From Tetragonia tetragonoides (taxonomy: Eukaryota; Streptophyta; Magnoliopsida; Caryophyllales; Aizoaceae): DNA of 64,000 nucleotides. The stretch covers positions 21,531,307 through 21,595,306 of the forward strand of contig CM076139.1 in the NCBI GenBank assembly GCA_038025085.1. Direction: 5' to 3'. The position numbers and the translations under genes are program-made. The notes beneath the pieces are model-generated. The model was not told where the DNA came from. It saw nothing but the letters and a program-made list of their open reading frames with translations, and did no database searches. Of the stretch, positions 34,006 to 46,185 are shown one piece after another (the first letter of the stretch is position 1; each line of letters opens with the position of its first letter).

Positions 34006-37000
34006 TTATTGTCTCTTAGAATATTCGGGGGCTGAATAAACCCCATAAGCAAAAAGCAGTGAAGGCTTTTTTGCTTAAGAATAAAATTAATATTTTTGCT
34101 TGTTTAGAGACTAGAGTTAAACAACATAAATCAATTTTTTTTTTTTTGATTTTATTGCTCATTCTTGGGAGTATGTTTTCACTTACTCTGAAGCTCCTAA
34201 TGGACGTATTTGGATTTTATGGAAACCTGATTATGTGGATCTTCAAGTATCACAAATCCACTGTGAATTTATTCACCGTCTTATTAAAGACAAAGTCACA
34301 GATTTTCAATGTCAAGCTTCTTTTGTCTGTGGTCTCAATTCTGTTGCTGAGAGATTGATACTCTGGAGAGACCTAGCTATATATGGTGGTACTGCAACCC
34401 CTTGGCTTATTCTTGGGGATTTTAATGCTGTTCTGTCAATTGAGGATAGGATCAATGGAGCACAAGTTCATGAAGCAGAGACTAAAGATTTTCAGAAGTT
34501 TATTGATTCACATGACTTATTTCATCTCAAGAGTAAGGGATTGAATTTCACATGGAGTAATAAATAGCCTGCAAGTGACAGAATTTATAGTCGTATTGAT
34601 TGGATATGAGGAAATGCTGCATGGATGCAAGACTATGGGGGGATGGAACGAAGCTGATTTTCTTAATGCCATGATTTCAGACCATAGTCCCATTTTCTTT
34701 TCTACTTGTAATACTACTTTGCAAGGACCTAAACCCTTCAGGCTCTACAATGCATTACTCAAGAACACAGAACTGAAAGGAATTGTTCAGGAAGTGTGGA
34801 ATTCACATATTGAAGGGCATCTCATGTTTCAAATCTGGAAAAAATTAAAACTCATTGCCAAGGGAACTTCACATATCCAGAGAGCAACCTGTCAGGTTGA
34901 TTCCAAACTGAAGAAAGCCCAAGTTGATCTTGACAACCTGCAAACTCACATGCAAGTAAGCTCACTGGACACTCATCTAGTTGATCAGGAGAAGACTATT
35001 ATTAAGGAAATTTCAAAGCTAGCAGACCTGCAAGAAAACATTATCAGGCAACAGTCTCGAGCAATGTGGATAAGATGTGGTGATCAAAATACCCATTTTT
35101 CCCATGCTCAAGTCAAAGCTAGAAGAGCTTCCAATGCCATTAATTCCCATTTATACTGAAGATGGGGTTAAACTCACTGAACTCTAGGCAGTGCAACAAG
35201 AGTTCATTCAATTTTTTCAGAATCTAATGGGCGCTTCAGACAACAATCTTCCTACAATTGATCTTAACGTTATCAGAGATGGTCCTACACTCAATATTCA
35301 GCAACAACAACAGCTAGTTGCAGATATATCAGACTCTGAGATTCTACAAGCTCTTAAGGATCTTCCAGCTGATAAGTCCCCAGGTATTGATGGTTTTACT
35401 ACTGAGTTTTTCAAGACTTATTGGCATATTATTGGTATGGATATTATGAAGGCAATTAAGCAGTTTTTTGCTAACAACTGCATGCTTAAAGCTATTAATT
35501 GTGCTACTGTGACCTTGGTTCCTAAGGTGAAAAACCCTACCTATGTCAAAGAATTCAGACCTATTGCCTTTTGCACTACCATATACAAAATTATTGCAAA
35601 GGTTCTGACTGCTAAACTCAAAATTGTGATTGACATGCTTGTTGGTCCTGCCCAGTCTGCTTTTATTAAAGGCAGGCACATATTGGATAATGTTATTCTG
35701 AGCCATGAGTTGATTAAAAGCTACACTAGGAAAGGGTTATCACCTAGATGTATGCTAAGTGTTAATCTGAAAAAAGCATATGATTCAATTGAATGAGATT
35801 TTCTGCGTATGGTGCTTCTTGAGCTAGGAATACCATACAAGTTTGTCACATGGATTATGGGATGTGTTACCACAGTCAGTTACTCCTTACTACTTAATGG
35901 TGGACTAAATCCTGGGTTCCATGCAAAGAAAGGTCTTCGTCAAGGAGACCCAATGTCACCATATCTTTTTGTTCTTGCTATGGAATACCTTAATAGATCC
36001 TTGAAACAACTGAAGAAAAATCCTGGCTTCCACTACCATCCTAGATGGAAGAAATTGGATATTACTCATGTTTGTTTTGCAGATGACCTCTTATTGTTCT
36101 GTAAAGGGGATAGCACTTCAATCCAGTTATTATTTGAGGCTTTCACTCACTTTTCTAAAGTGTCTGGCCTACAAGCAAACTTGAATAAAAGCTCAATTTA
36201 TTTTTCTGGAGTTAAAGGTGACGAACAAGTGATCATATCTTCAGCTATTGGGGTTTCTATTGGTACTTTACCTTTCAAATACCTAGGTGTACCTCTTTCC
36301 TCAAAAAAGCTGACAGTGATGCAATGCAAACCACTGGTAGATAAAATTGTTAGCCGAGTCAATTGTTGGACTTCAAGATTGTTATCATATGGTGGAAGAC
36401 TGCAGCTTATCAATAGTCTCTTATTTGGCATGCAAACTTACTGGTCCCAAGTTTTCCTTTTGCCAAAGAAAATCATAAAGATGGTTGTTGTAGTCTGCAG
36501 GATCTTCTTGTGGACAGGTCATGCCAGTACATCCAAGAGAGCACTCGTTGCCTGGGAAAAAATTACTCTACCAGCTCATGCAGGGGAACTAAATGTCATT
36601 GACATTTACAACTGGAACAGAGCTGCTTTATGCAAACTCATCTTGGTTGTACAGTTGAAGAAAGACAAATTATGGATACAATGGATACGCACTTACTATT
36701 TGAAGGGTGCTTCAATTCTTACTGCAAGTCCCTCAACAAGCTAGCTGGACTATCAGGATGATTTATCAATCTAGAGAATGGCTTGATCAGACTCCTAATG
36801 ACAGGGATCAGTTAGCCTCTTTTGTGAAAAATGGTAAGTTCAGCATAAAAAGTGCATATATCTTCTTCTCCCCTACTCCACAATCAGTATAATGGAAAAG
36901 AGTGGTAATGCTGTCATGTATCCTTCCAAAACATAAATTCATCCTTTGGGTGGCTCTTCATGGAAAACTTATGACTGTTGATAGATGTTTAGCCTGGGGA

Positions 37001-37393
37001 ATGAATGTGCTTGGTGAATGTTCTTTATACAACACAAGGCAAACAGAAACTATGGAACATCTGCTATTTCTCTGTCCTTTTTCTTGCTCAATATGGAAAG
37101 CCTTGTTACAGTGGATGGGTATTCAAATACAGCCCCTCAGTTGGCAACACGAAATGGAATGGATTCAACAAAAACTGAAAGGGGCTAGACCAAGAGTTTG
37201 TGTCCTGGGATTCCTATTTGCAGCTAGTGTGTATCATATATGGATTGCCAGAAACAAAATTAAATTCCAGCAACCGAGCACAACACAGAAGCACATTGTA
37301 CACACTATTCTGAGAGAGCTTCATGTTAGAGGTCTTGATTTCCCTAAGTGGAATGTAATGCTTAGTTCCCTTAATTGGTACCCCCAGGGTTAA
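34002..37393 (+). pseudogene. LINE ORF2: endonuclease, reverse transcriptase, zf-RVT
   Basis: ATG 34002 overlaps the ORF1 stop. The apurinic-type endonuclease shows NIRGLN, LETRV, LILGDFNAVLS and ISDHSP. A T-run (34136-34147) marks a frameshift. RT begins near 35330 (DLPADKSPGIDGFT), then FRPIAFCTTIYKIIAKVL, QSAFIKGRHILDNVIL, GLRQGDPMSPYLF, and the active site CFADDLLLF near 36075-36105. The C-terminus (36930-37330) has a zf-RVT-like Cys/His region (LYNTRQTETMEHLLFLCPF). In-frame stops include a TAG near 34017, TGA near 34610 and TGA 35794-35796, all where relatives have Trp. Shifts lie near 34650, 35155 and 36710. ORF2 would nick DNA and prime reverse transcription at the target. Confidence 0.93.
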
Positions 37394-38231
37394 AATTAAA
37401 CTTTGTTAGCTTATTTTCATAGTGTCTTGTATTATGATCTGGTTCGTACGTCAAACCGCCAGTTGTACTTCATTGTTTCCCATTGGTTAATGAAAACTAT
37501 TTTTATTGGCCAAAAAAAAAAAACAATTATGAATGTTTTCATCTTTGTAAATAATAATGCATGTTAGTTTAATTTAAAGTTTGCATCTTTTCTATTGATT
37601 TATGCATATTGCATTTTTTTTATGTTTATTCATCCATGTAGCATCCTCTTTAGGTTTATTTTAGCAAAAAGTTTGTACTTTTGCATTGTACTTCCATTGA
37701 AGTTAGTAAAAAATTTATTTTTGTGCATATGCAATGCTTGGCGCGTTTAGCAAGTGTGGTAGGTTAGAGCGTTTTATTATTGCTCTTAATTTTTGGTTTG
37801 TGTTTAGTAGATGATGCATGTAAATTGGATATAAATTGTGCAAAGTGATAACGGTAGATAAATTGGTTGTCTTTAACCAGCCTAGTTAATTTTAGAACTT
37901 TGGACGACCGGATTTATGTGGAACCATATAGCTTAAATAAACATTTGACGTGGATAAGTTTAGTAGAGGCCGTTAATTCGGTCGATTTAGATAAATTTCA
38001 TTTTGTTTATTTCGTACCTACACCCCCGAACTCAATATTTAGCCCCCTTTGGCAGGAGCTGGGTGCACTTTTTGTTGGTTTCCAATTGTTTCCTTAAAAA
38101 TTGGTGGCGACTTTATTGCTTGCGAATTATTTCCCCATCACAATTGAATTATATTGCATATGCGTATTATTTAAAAACCATTAACTCCAACTAAATATTT
38201 CGATTAGCACCGAAAGACGAGGGTTCTTACA

Positions 38232-38945
38232 AAACCAACCTAGATTAAATACTCGTCCCATTTAACAGAAAAGATCTTAGCCAGCTGGTTAAGTAAATTA
38301 TCAGAATATAATCTCTAAAAGATACTATTGATATTGCAGAAGATAATTTAGTTACCTAAACAACTTAAACTTGGCCAACAAGTAAAATACTTTTCAAGAT
38401 AATATCTTTTCAAAATAAAATACTTTTCTGTTAAAATATGATTTTGCAATATTTAATTTTCCAAAACAATTTATATTTCATCATAAGAATACTTGTGTAA
38501 ATATCTAAAAAGATAATACACAAAATATTCACAGAAAAGATAAATACGAAATTCGCAAAACTCCTCCAGATAACTAGCTAGAAGGAACAGAGTCCAACAC
38601 GCACGTTGTTCTCCTTTGGTTCCTTCAAGTTTCAGTGCTAGTCATAGAGAACATGGTTCACAAGGTTGTTCCCATACTAGCACTCATGTCCTACAAAACC
38701 AAGTTTTCTTTGTCATGACCAATGTACTCTTACTAAATAGTCAAGCATAGTACATAAAGACTACTAACAAATGTACTTAACTACGTTAGAAAGTCTTCAT
38801 ATCTTGTGAGGATCCAAACATCTTCCCTGAGCAATCATGCATCAAGCGTTTCAACTTCTTGCATCCTTAAGTAAATCTGCCATCATTGTTAGTTCACGAA
38901 GATAAGAACATAATGTTTGTTATCATCAAAATCAGGAACCCAACA
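38232..38945 (-). repeat. Truncated 3' LTR of the minus-strand copia element
   Basis: On the minus strand it begins TGTTGGGTTCCTGATTTTGA right after the purine tract. It continues with GGATCCTCACAAGATATGAAG-like LTR text and is broken off at 38232 by the Tat LTR end. Confidence 0.6.
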
Positions 38946-38962
38946 AATTCTCCCTTTTTGAT
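38946..38962 (-). other. Polypurine tract of the minus-strand copia element
   Basis: Minus strand ATCAAAAAGGGAGAATT directly before TGTTGGG; the context is characteristic of copia 3' ends. Confidence 0.65.
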
Positions 38963-39219
38963 AATGACAAACTCGTGTACTTATCTATGCTAGATCGATA
39001 CCAATTAAAAATTCAAAGAACTAACTCAAACGCTTACCTTAACTTACCATTGCTGTGAACCAGCTAGTAGAACCAGGGTAAGTAGGAATAGGGTTTGCAG
39101 TTTCATCAAGAACTTCAGCTTAACATTGTCATCCATCACATTGAAACTTTTTGCAGAGATAAAATTTGCAACCAGAGTTGCAACTTCAAGACAAGTAGAG
39201 AATCAGAGTAGGCAGAAAG

Positions 39220-41290
39220 TGTAACACCCCGGATTTTCTAAATAATAAATAAATAAAAATGAATAAACTCACGCCGAAAATCGGGCAGAGTTCCCTTTGT
39301 AAATAGACATCCCAAGATATCGACTTTCCAAAAACCTGCTTAAACAAAATATACAACCAAATATACAAACTGACAGCGGAAAACTCCTAAAGACTCCTAA
39401 CCAATCCGAGGTATCACTGCCACACTCACTCATAAGAATGAGTACAAGGAAACATTACAAAATCCCAACTAACCAAAAATAATCAATAAGCTATATCAAT
39501 TTTAAATTACAACAACAATAAGATACAACAATAATCAAACTTCTTGACATCCTTGAATCGCCTGGTCCATCTAGAGAACGAGCCCTTTTTAAGCAATCAA
39601 CCTGTAAAGCATATTCCAATCTACTCCCCCATGCAATCGAATATCGCATAGGTTCATCTTGATGAAAAATGGATGCACACACACATAATCCAGAAAGCAA
39701 CCAATCAGCTTTTGCTGAGTAACCAAGCATTCTATCGAAACATATAATCATAATTCACTTCATAAAATAAAGAGATGAACAACGAATTCCAACTCAGGTT
39801 ACAAGACCTCAACATAAGCACAAGCCTTAAAAGATAGGTAACTAAGACCGATTAAAACTAATCCCATAAGCTCATCATACTAGCTCAAAACCCAACGAAA
39901 GTGAACTGGCAGTAAGCCCGCAAAAACAAAACCATTCCATAACTCGGCCGTAGGCCCTCATAACTCATAACATAGCCCGCAGGCACTCAAAAGTCCACTC
40001 TCGGACCAATTCTCATAACCATGTAACCATTTCATACAATACTGCTCATCACCTAAGAGTCAACGTCTTAGGCTACTTGCCCACATGTCTAGAACTAAGG
40101 AAGCTAACAACGTCTGAGCCTCAAACCAAATCAATATTCATATCGTATACTCATATTTCCATCTCATATCAAAATTCCGATCTGATTCTCATCTCATTTC
40201 AAATACCCATCTCGGGTCAATAGTAGCATAGAATCCATAACATGGCACAGTTTCCTCAAATCATTGTATGTTCTCGATTAGGTCTCTATATACCTAAGCC
40301 AACCACTCAACCTCTAACTCATAATAAATCTGCCAGCTCATAACTCATACTCTAATTACCCATATTGATTAACCTACTGATGTAAATATATTTCAATCAT
40401 AATTAATAACAGTCCCAAGCCATATAACATTCTGACAATGCAATTGATCAAGCCACACAATCACGACCAAACAGCACAATTACAGCATCAACCACCACAA
40501 ATATAACAATCTGACAACATAATTCAACACAAAATAATTCACATATTAAGCACCTTTTCCACATAAAAGAGAAAATAACATTCAACTCCAACCGAATAGA
40601 AAGGGTTGCCTTTCAATCGAATAATCCACAGCAACTAGCGACACAAATCCTCCAATTGCTTAATTGATTATCCATGACATATGCATAACAATTACAACAA
40701 AGAAATTCATCATGAACCTAATAAAATCAGAATTATAAATCAACCCAAAACAGAAATTGAACAATTAAGGGTTTAGGGTTTCGCAAACCAATCCGTTCGT
40801 GGAGGCTAGGGTCACGACCAGTGGCGTCTGGGGTGCTGGTGTCCGCCGAAATCCATGGCAGCACAATCGCACAGCAACGATGAAGCAAAATTAGAGCACG
40901 AGAAGGGCTGGCTCACGCGAACAGAACGAGAGGAGAGAGAAAATTCCGATCCTTGACAGTGAAGTACCAGAACCCGCTTTGGAGGAGAGAGAGAAACTAA
41001 AGTAGATGGCGGTGGTAGGTGATGGAGAATCGTGGTTGTGGTGTCGTGGTGAGTCGTGGTTTTGGGGTTAAGCTGAACCAAGGTAAATAAAAAGAGAAAG
41101 CGATTTAAGAAGGCTCAAGAAGAAATAAGAAGCGGTGGAAGAGTTTCTAGCAAAATGAAACTCTACTACTTTTTTTTATTAAACTATTAAACATATACAA
41201 GTACAACCCAACTCCAAAAACTAAATAAATATTGCCATTTAAAATAAATAATTATTTTAGTAAAATACTCTATATATATGGGGTATTACA
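39220..41290 (-). mobile_element. Solo LTR, Tekay/Del-like gypsy
   Basis: 2071 bp, TGTAACACCCCGG...GGGGTATTACA, flanked by a perfect target duplication GAAAG (39215-39219, 41291-41295). On the minus strand it starts TGTAATACCCC and ends GGGGTGTTACA, the same termini style as the nested chromovirus. There is no internal coding. The minus frames at 39186, 39491 and 40812 have no domain and are dismissed. Confidence 0.88.
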
Positions 41291-41570
41291 GAAAGGATAA
41301 ACAATTTCAAACCAGAAACCATTAGAGTAGAAAACAAAAAAATAACTTGTGTGCTACCCATCCATAGTGAATAAATTAACAAGGTACGAGAATTAAACTA
41401 GCATTAAAGCAAAACATGATCATATAAAACTTAATCACAAGCACACCTCTTTTCCCCCTTTTGGCATCATCAAAAAGCGTCTTCAACATTAGCAAAACAT
41501 GCAGTACGAGATAAGTTAAGCTAGATTTACAAGTATGTCACATCCATCACCTCCAAGGTTTAAGAGTATG

Positions 41571-42031
41571 CCACTGGCGGAGCCAGTTAAGGACAAGGGA
41601 ACACATTTGCTCCCCAAACTTTTGCGGTAAAAAAATGAAAAATAGTATTTCCCTCTTTAAATATACAAGATATATTATATAAGACAAGATAAAAACATAC
41701 ACTTTTCCTTAGTGTACTGGTAGAGAGCTCTTTGAGAGATGTATGACTAGTAGGTTTCTAGTTTAATTCCCAAATCTCTCAAATTGGGTCTGATTGTTTA
41801 CCTTATCCACGGATTTTTATTTGCATCATTAGTTGTACGGTTGTACATTTTCAACTATTAGTAATTTTTGTTATTTATGCTACTACTCTTATTTTATTTA
41901 TTTTTTGAAATTTCAAAGGGAAGATTAATGAGTAGGTTGAAGGACAGATGCACCCAATACAAATTACATTTTTTCCTCTATTTTTTGCTCCCCCATAAAT
42001 AAGATTCTGGGATTCTGGATTTGCCACTCGT
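41571..42031. mobile_element. MITE-like insertion with possible tRNA-type promoter
   Basis: The left end ACTGGCGGAGCCAG and the inverted right end AGTGGCAAATCCAG form imperfect terminal inverted repeats. GTATG flanks both sides (41566-41570, 42032-42036). Inside, TAGTGTACTGGTAGAG (about 41719-41734) and AGTTTAATTCCC (about 41760-41771) resemble the A and B boxes of a tRNA promoter, so a SINE origin is possible. No coding. Confidence 0.5.
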
Positions 42032-42233
42032 GTATGCAAACAAATGCAAGAACTAGTACCTCAAACTTAGAAATCTTTTGATATAGGCCATCCAGAAAAT
42101 AGTCAAATTATATAGACCAAAAGACCAACAATTATACACAGTCAAAAAAGAAGACATTGTTAAAGACTAAACAACATCTAGAGAGAAAAGAAAAAGATTG
42201 GAATACGTGGGAACAAGCTTAGCGAATAGGGTC

Positions 42234-44107
42234 TTATGGGTTAGAGTTATCAGCAGGGGTGTCTTCAGTTTCCACCTCAAACCCATCAAGCGGCATCTTG
42301 ACATGCTCCTTATGCCTCTTATGATGAGCTTCATCAGACTTCTTCAGTACCTCAGTCAAGATATCCACCTTCTTAACCAAGGATTCTTGCCCAATTGCCA
42401 CAACATTCACCCTGGACTTAAAAAGTTGGAACTTCATGGACATGGCAGCTCTGCTCTCACATGCCCCATCCATAGGAACAACCCCTGGACCTGGTTCCCC
42501 CTCAGATTCAGGCTCATCTTCCTCTTCCCCTATGTCTTCCTCATCATCATTAAGCATGGACCCCATCTGCTTGAGATTCAACCTACACACTGCATTGATA
42601 GAGGATGGTTATCGCCAAAAGAGAGAGGAACTTTAAAGTGCTGGAGCACTAGGGTTAGAGCAAACCAATACGGTAGAGAGTGGGTAATTGGTTTCTTGCT
42701 CAACACATACTCCATGTGGTGAATCATGACAGCATGTAGATTCACCATATCTCTTCTCTCCATAAGGTCCATGACGGTCATGTCATAGACAGAGCAAAAT
42801 TCCCTTGCTTCTTCCCTGGGCAAAATGGCTCTAAAGATGAGGGGAAAGTACAGCTTGTGCATGGGAACAAGGTCTGCATCTTTGACCCTCCTGGCCTCAT
42901 CCAACTCCATGTTCCTGGAGTATTTTCTGCAGACAGTTAGAGGATATACCCCTTCATACTCAGACCACAAACCACCCCCTAGCCCACTCAGCAAAACCCT
43001 CACTAGGCACCCTAATAATTTTCCCCAAATTAGAGGCATTAAAGCGTATGGGCACCCCATTGACTTCACTTTTGACCACCCCATTTTTCACTTTGCAATT
43101 TAAATAAAATTGCTTAAATTCACCATAATGGAAAGTGATTTTGGTGGAAAGATAAGTACCCCATCCTTGAGCTATCACATTAACAACAAAATCCTCTATC
43201 CCATGCTCACGCATCCACTCTAAACACCAGATTTTACCTTTAAGGCTCTTGTGTGACAAGATCTGTGCAGTTCTGGCTTTGATCTCATCATGTGCCTCCT
43301 GCTTCTTCTTTGCATATTTCGTAGCAGGAGAAGTAGCTTTGGGTTTAATTGAGGATTTCTTGGCTTTCTTTGGAGGACGGGAAGAGGTCTCAACAGCCTC
43401 AACCTTTGGTTGCTTTGAAGTCTCAGATGGAGCATCCAAGACTATGTCACCCCCTATCTTCCTCTTTTTAGATTGAGGAGTTTGAGAGATAGGTGCTGAG
43501 ACAGGGTCCTTTTCAGCTAGACCCTGTTTCCTAGAAGATCCAGCAGTGGTCTTCTTGGATTTGTTGGGAACAAGGGTGGGAACAGGTGGTTCCTCTGATG
43601 GTTGTTTTTCCTCTTGAGCAGCATCGCTCTCTTTTTCAAATTTCCCTCCTCCCTCACTCTCATTTTTCTCTTCAACTTTCGCTCTTTTTAAATTCCCATC
43701 TCCCTCTTTCTTTTTCTTTGATTTTTCTTTCTTTTTCTCTCCATACTTCAGTCCAATTTGTGCCCCTTCATTAATGAGATCACCAAACTCCTTTGTCAGC
43801 TCAACAATGCTGGCCCGATTAGTGGAGGCCTTCTTTTTCTTCTTTTTAGAAGTTTTCCAGAAGCTCGACCTGATTTTATCGTCTATATCTTCTTAATCGC
43901 GTATGCAGTAGAGAGCTTGGGAGATGTAGGAGAGGATGGTGAGGAAGGCGCGGGATTCTTTGACTTATGTGCCACGGGTTTGATGCTAGAACCCATGTAA
44001 GGCAGAGTTAGTACTTTCTCAGCCATATTAGGTGATTGGTCAGGCTTGAAAGAAGTGGTAGCTGGTGATTTTTCAGCTGGGGAACCCTTGGTTGTTCCTA
44101 CCACCAT
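42234..44107 (-). pseudogene. Accessory ORF of the copia-type element, putative plant transposon domain
   Basis: It starts at ATG 44107 about 150 bp below a TATA box and runs to TAA 42234-42236 with about three frameshifts (near 43880, 42980, 42590). The N-terminal 200 residues are Lys/Ser/Pro-rich. A globular part follows (KIWCLEWMREHGIEDFVVNV; ITFHYGEFKQFYLNCKV; GVPIRFNASNLGKIIRVP) that resembles the plant transposon protein domain often found in extra ORFs of retroelements. It ends in an acidic run (DDEEDIGEEEDEPESEGE) and a hydrophilic tail. The function is unknown. Confidence 0.65.
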
Positions 44108-44187
44108 TTTTATAGCTTGATTTTGAGTTGTGGAGGAGAGAGAACGAGAAATTAGTGTTTTAATTTTAGAAAATAATGGAAAGAATT

Positions 44188-44207
44188 GTGTGTGTGTGTG
44201 TGTGTGG
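44188..44207. repeat. (GT)n microsatellite
   Basis: Ten GT repeats in the 5' leader of the accessory ORF. Confidence 0.95.
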
Positions 44208-44251
44208 GAGCTGATTTGAGATTTTGGTGGTGATCAACAACGGTCACAGTC

Positions 44252-44260
44252 CTATTTATA
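44252..44260 (-). promoter_or_regulatory. TATA box upstream of the accessory ORF
   Basis: Minus strand TATAAATAG, about 150 bp before the ATG at 44107. A (TG)n run lies between them (44188-44207). Confidence 0.5.
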
Positions 44261-44297
44261 GGAAAGGATCCTATTATGCATCTATTCAATAGATGAG

Positions 44298-44317
44298 TTT
44301 TTTTTTTTTTTTTTTTT
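44298..44317. repeat. Poly-T run
   Basis: 20 T on the + strand. It may mark an element boundary, but no target duplication was recognised. Confidence 0.9.
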
Positions 44318-44320
44318 GTC

Positions 44321-46185
44321 TATTTTGGATGTTTAGCAAAGAAATTGATTGTAGGGAACACTTTAACTGAATTGAATTATAAAATAGGCTACAGGGAATT
44401 ATTGTAATAGCAAATTATTCCTTTAAATCATTTGTTCCTTTAAACCATATGTTCCCTCCCTCACTTAGTCACTCTCTCTCCTATATCCTAAACTTAGTCC
44501 AGCTTCCTTTAACTCACTCTCGCTCTCTCACTCTGTCACTCTCGCACTCATTCCTCTCTCTCCCATCACCGACTCTCTCTCTGGTCAGCCACTTTCACCT
44601 GCCACTGGTTTTCCCTGCCACTGGTTTGAAATAATCACCAGTCACCGGATCCTTTTCTCTACTCCGTCACAATACAATCAATTTCACCCGCTCTCTCCTC
44701 CCTTACCGCGTCTGTCTCCTTCCACCGCGTACTCTCTCAGTACATCTTGAACCACCTACTCTGTTTATTTAAGCTCTCAGGTGACTCAGCATTTCAACCA
44801 CCTACGAACGCGTCGATTTCAGCTTGTCCCACTGAAAAAGATGACAATTGGTATGTTTCACATCAAATTCAAGATAAATTCACTAATTTTCCAATCTCCT
44901 TGTAATTGCATGTATGTTGTTTTGTTCTCAACTCTAATTTGTAATTGCATGTATAGTGTTTTGTGTTAAATCCACATTTGAGTGAAATATAATTATGGAA
45001 TTAGGGTTCTTGTTTATGGTTATTTGAGAGTCAAGTTAATTGGGGTTTAAATTGTTACAATTGTACGCAAATAAACTCAATTGCATGTATTTGTTTTGTG
45101 CTCAACCCTAATTTTGGGGTTTTAATTGATGCAATTGTCAAAATGGAATTTAATTTTTATTGGTTAAATTCTGCATTTCTTCGGATAATTGAAACTAGTC
45201 TGTTATACTTTATTGTTGTTTGCAAAGCTGGCTTCCTTTTTGTGAACCATTGTGAAATATGCTTAAAGGGGATAATGACATATGTTCTCTTTCCTTAGTT
45301 GTATTTTGGACATGGCTACCTTGTTCTTAGTTTAGCCCAAACAATCTGTATACGTGATAGGCACTGGTTGTGGCCTTGTTTAACTAACAATAGTTTGGAG
45401 GAGCAAATGATTGAGTTGAATTAGCATAGAAAATGGAATTAGAAGTTGAATTAGGTAAGGAAGTTGAATTGTGTGAGGAAAACCAGAGTGGGGTGTAGAC
45501 TTATGTAAAGAAGTTGATACAAGATTCATTCCTTCATTATAGCATTTAAGATTCATGATTGTGCATCTTTAAGATTCATTTTACATTCAAGGTATTTTTG
45601 ATCCTTGCAGAATCATTCAGAACTTTCTGTAAAGTTTTTGTTTGCTAATTGTAGTTTTCAGTAGTTATGACCACTCTGACCATGTTTAATGTGTCTACTT
45701 GCTGTTGTTTGGATGTTGATTTTGTGTTGATAGACTATTTAACATTTTGCTGTGAATCATTGTGCTATTTTCAGCACGCATATTTCATTAGATCATTGAT
45801 ACTATACATATTAACATATATGGGCAGCCAGGTGAGTAGAGGACATAGTTTAGATGAAAGGTGTACATGTAAGGTACATTCTGGATTCTGCTGCTTCATT
45901 ATACAACTATGACAAATGATGTATGTACTTTTTACATTATATGCATACACCATTACCAGGAGTATTCTACGATTGTATCCTGTACACATCTATGACAACT
46001 AGCATATTATGCAATGTCTGATATTGAGGTTGATTATAGCCAGTAGTGTATGGGGTATGCTTGATGCTTAAGTAATAATGTGATTTTTATATTATTGAAT
46101 GCTATATGTAAATTAATGTTATATGATACCTTGTTGTAGATGTTTGTTGTTTGGAGGTATTTTAGAACTCATGTTAATTTAATGT
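44321..46185. other. No gene recognised
   Basis: 44449-44770 is rich in CTCTCTC/CACTCT pyrimidine runs, as in plant 5' leaders. 44870-46185 is AT-rich with a short repeat TTGTAATTGCATGTAT (44902, 44939). It could be the upstream region of the Ulp1-like gene. The frames at 44781, 45098, 45667 and 45771 have no supported product. Confidence 0.4.

Larger units (their letters stand above)
32453..37524 (+). mobile_element. L1-type plant LINE inserted in the Tat 3' LTR
   Basis: A non-LTR element with ORF1 and ORF2, a short 3' untranslated region and a poly-A tail (37512-37523). It is flanked by a perfect 15-bp target duplication AATTATGAATGTTTT (32438-32452, 37525-37539). Length is about 5.1 kb. 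The 5' end has an untranslated leader (32453-32598) and looks full length. Both ORFs carry several stops and shifts. Confidence 0.95.
1..38231 (+). mobile_element. Tat/Ogre-type Ty3-gypsy retrotransposon, host of four nested insertions
   Basis: The left LTR (1-1459) and right LTR (31612-38231) are clearly related: window position 1 matches 31729 and both end in GGTTCTTACA. About 117 nt of the left LTR lie before the window. In order the element holds a primer site, gag remnant, RT, RNase H, a second RNase H, integrase, two antisense spliced genes, a purine tract and the 3' LTR. A second RNase H after the first is a hallmark of the Tat lineage. The GATACGTAGG motif after integrase (about 18010) is also typical. 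Nested inside are a chromovirus, a copia, a solo LTR and a LINE. The target duplication cannot be checked because the left end is outside the window. The lineage name rests on family knowledge; the layout is seen directly. Confidence 0.85.
31612..38231 (+). repeat. Right (3') LTR of the Tat element, split by a LINE
   Basis: It starts TATAGATACC (a mutated TGTAGATACC) after the purine tract and ends TTCTTACA at 38231. Without the LINE and one target copy it is about 1.53 kb. It carries the GC-rich module (31924-32065) and TATAAATA (32152-32159). Frames at 37867-38194 repeat those at 1076-1412 and are LTR translation. Confidence 0.88.
38232..44320 (-). mobile_element. 3' portion of a minus-strand Ty1-copia-type element
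   Basis: Read on the minus strand, an accessory ORF (44107-42234) is followed by a TGATGATGCCAAAAGGGGG block (about 41450-41470), a purine tract and the start of an LTR (TGTTGGGTTCC at 38945). This order and wording are typical of SIRE-like copia 3' ends. The LTR is cut at 38231/38232 by the Tat element, so the rest should lie left of the window. No pol was found upstream of the ORF, so the right boundary is uncertain. It contains a solo LTR and a MITE-like insertion. Confidence 0.55.

Noticed and set aside
38232..39219. Considered as host single-copy DNA next to the Tat element
   Set aside because: The purine tract followed by TGTTGGGTTCC on the minus strand fits a copia 3' LTR better; this remains moderately uncertain.
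40812..41081. 89-codon minus ORF, Ser/Thr-rich
   Set aside because: Lies within the Tekay-like solo LTR and has no recognisable domain.
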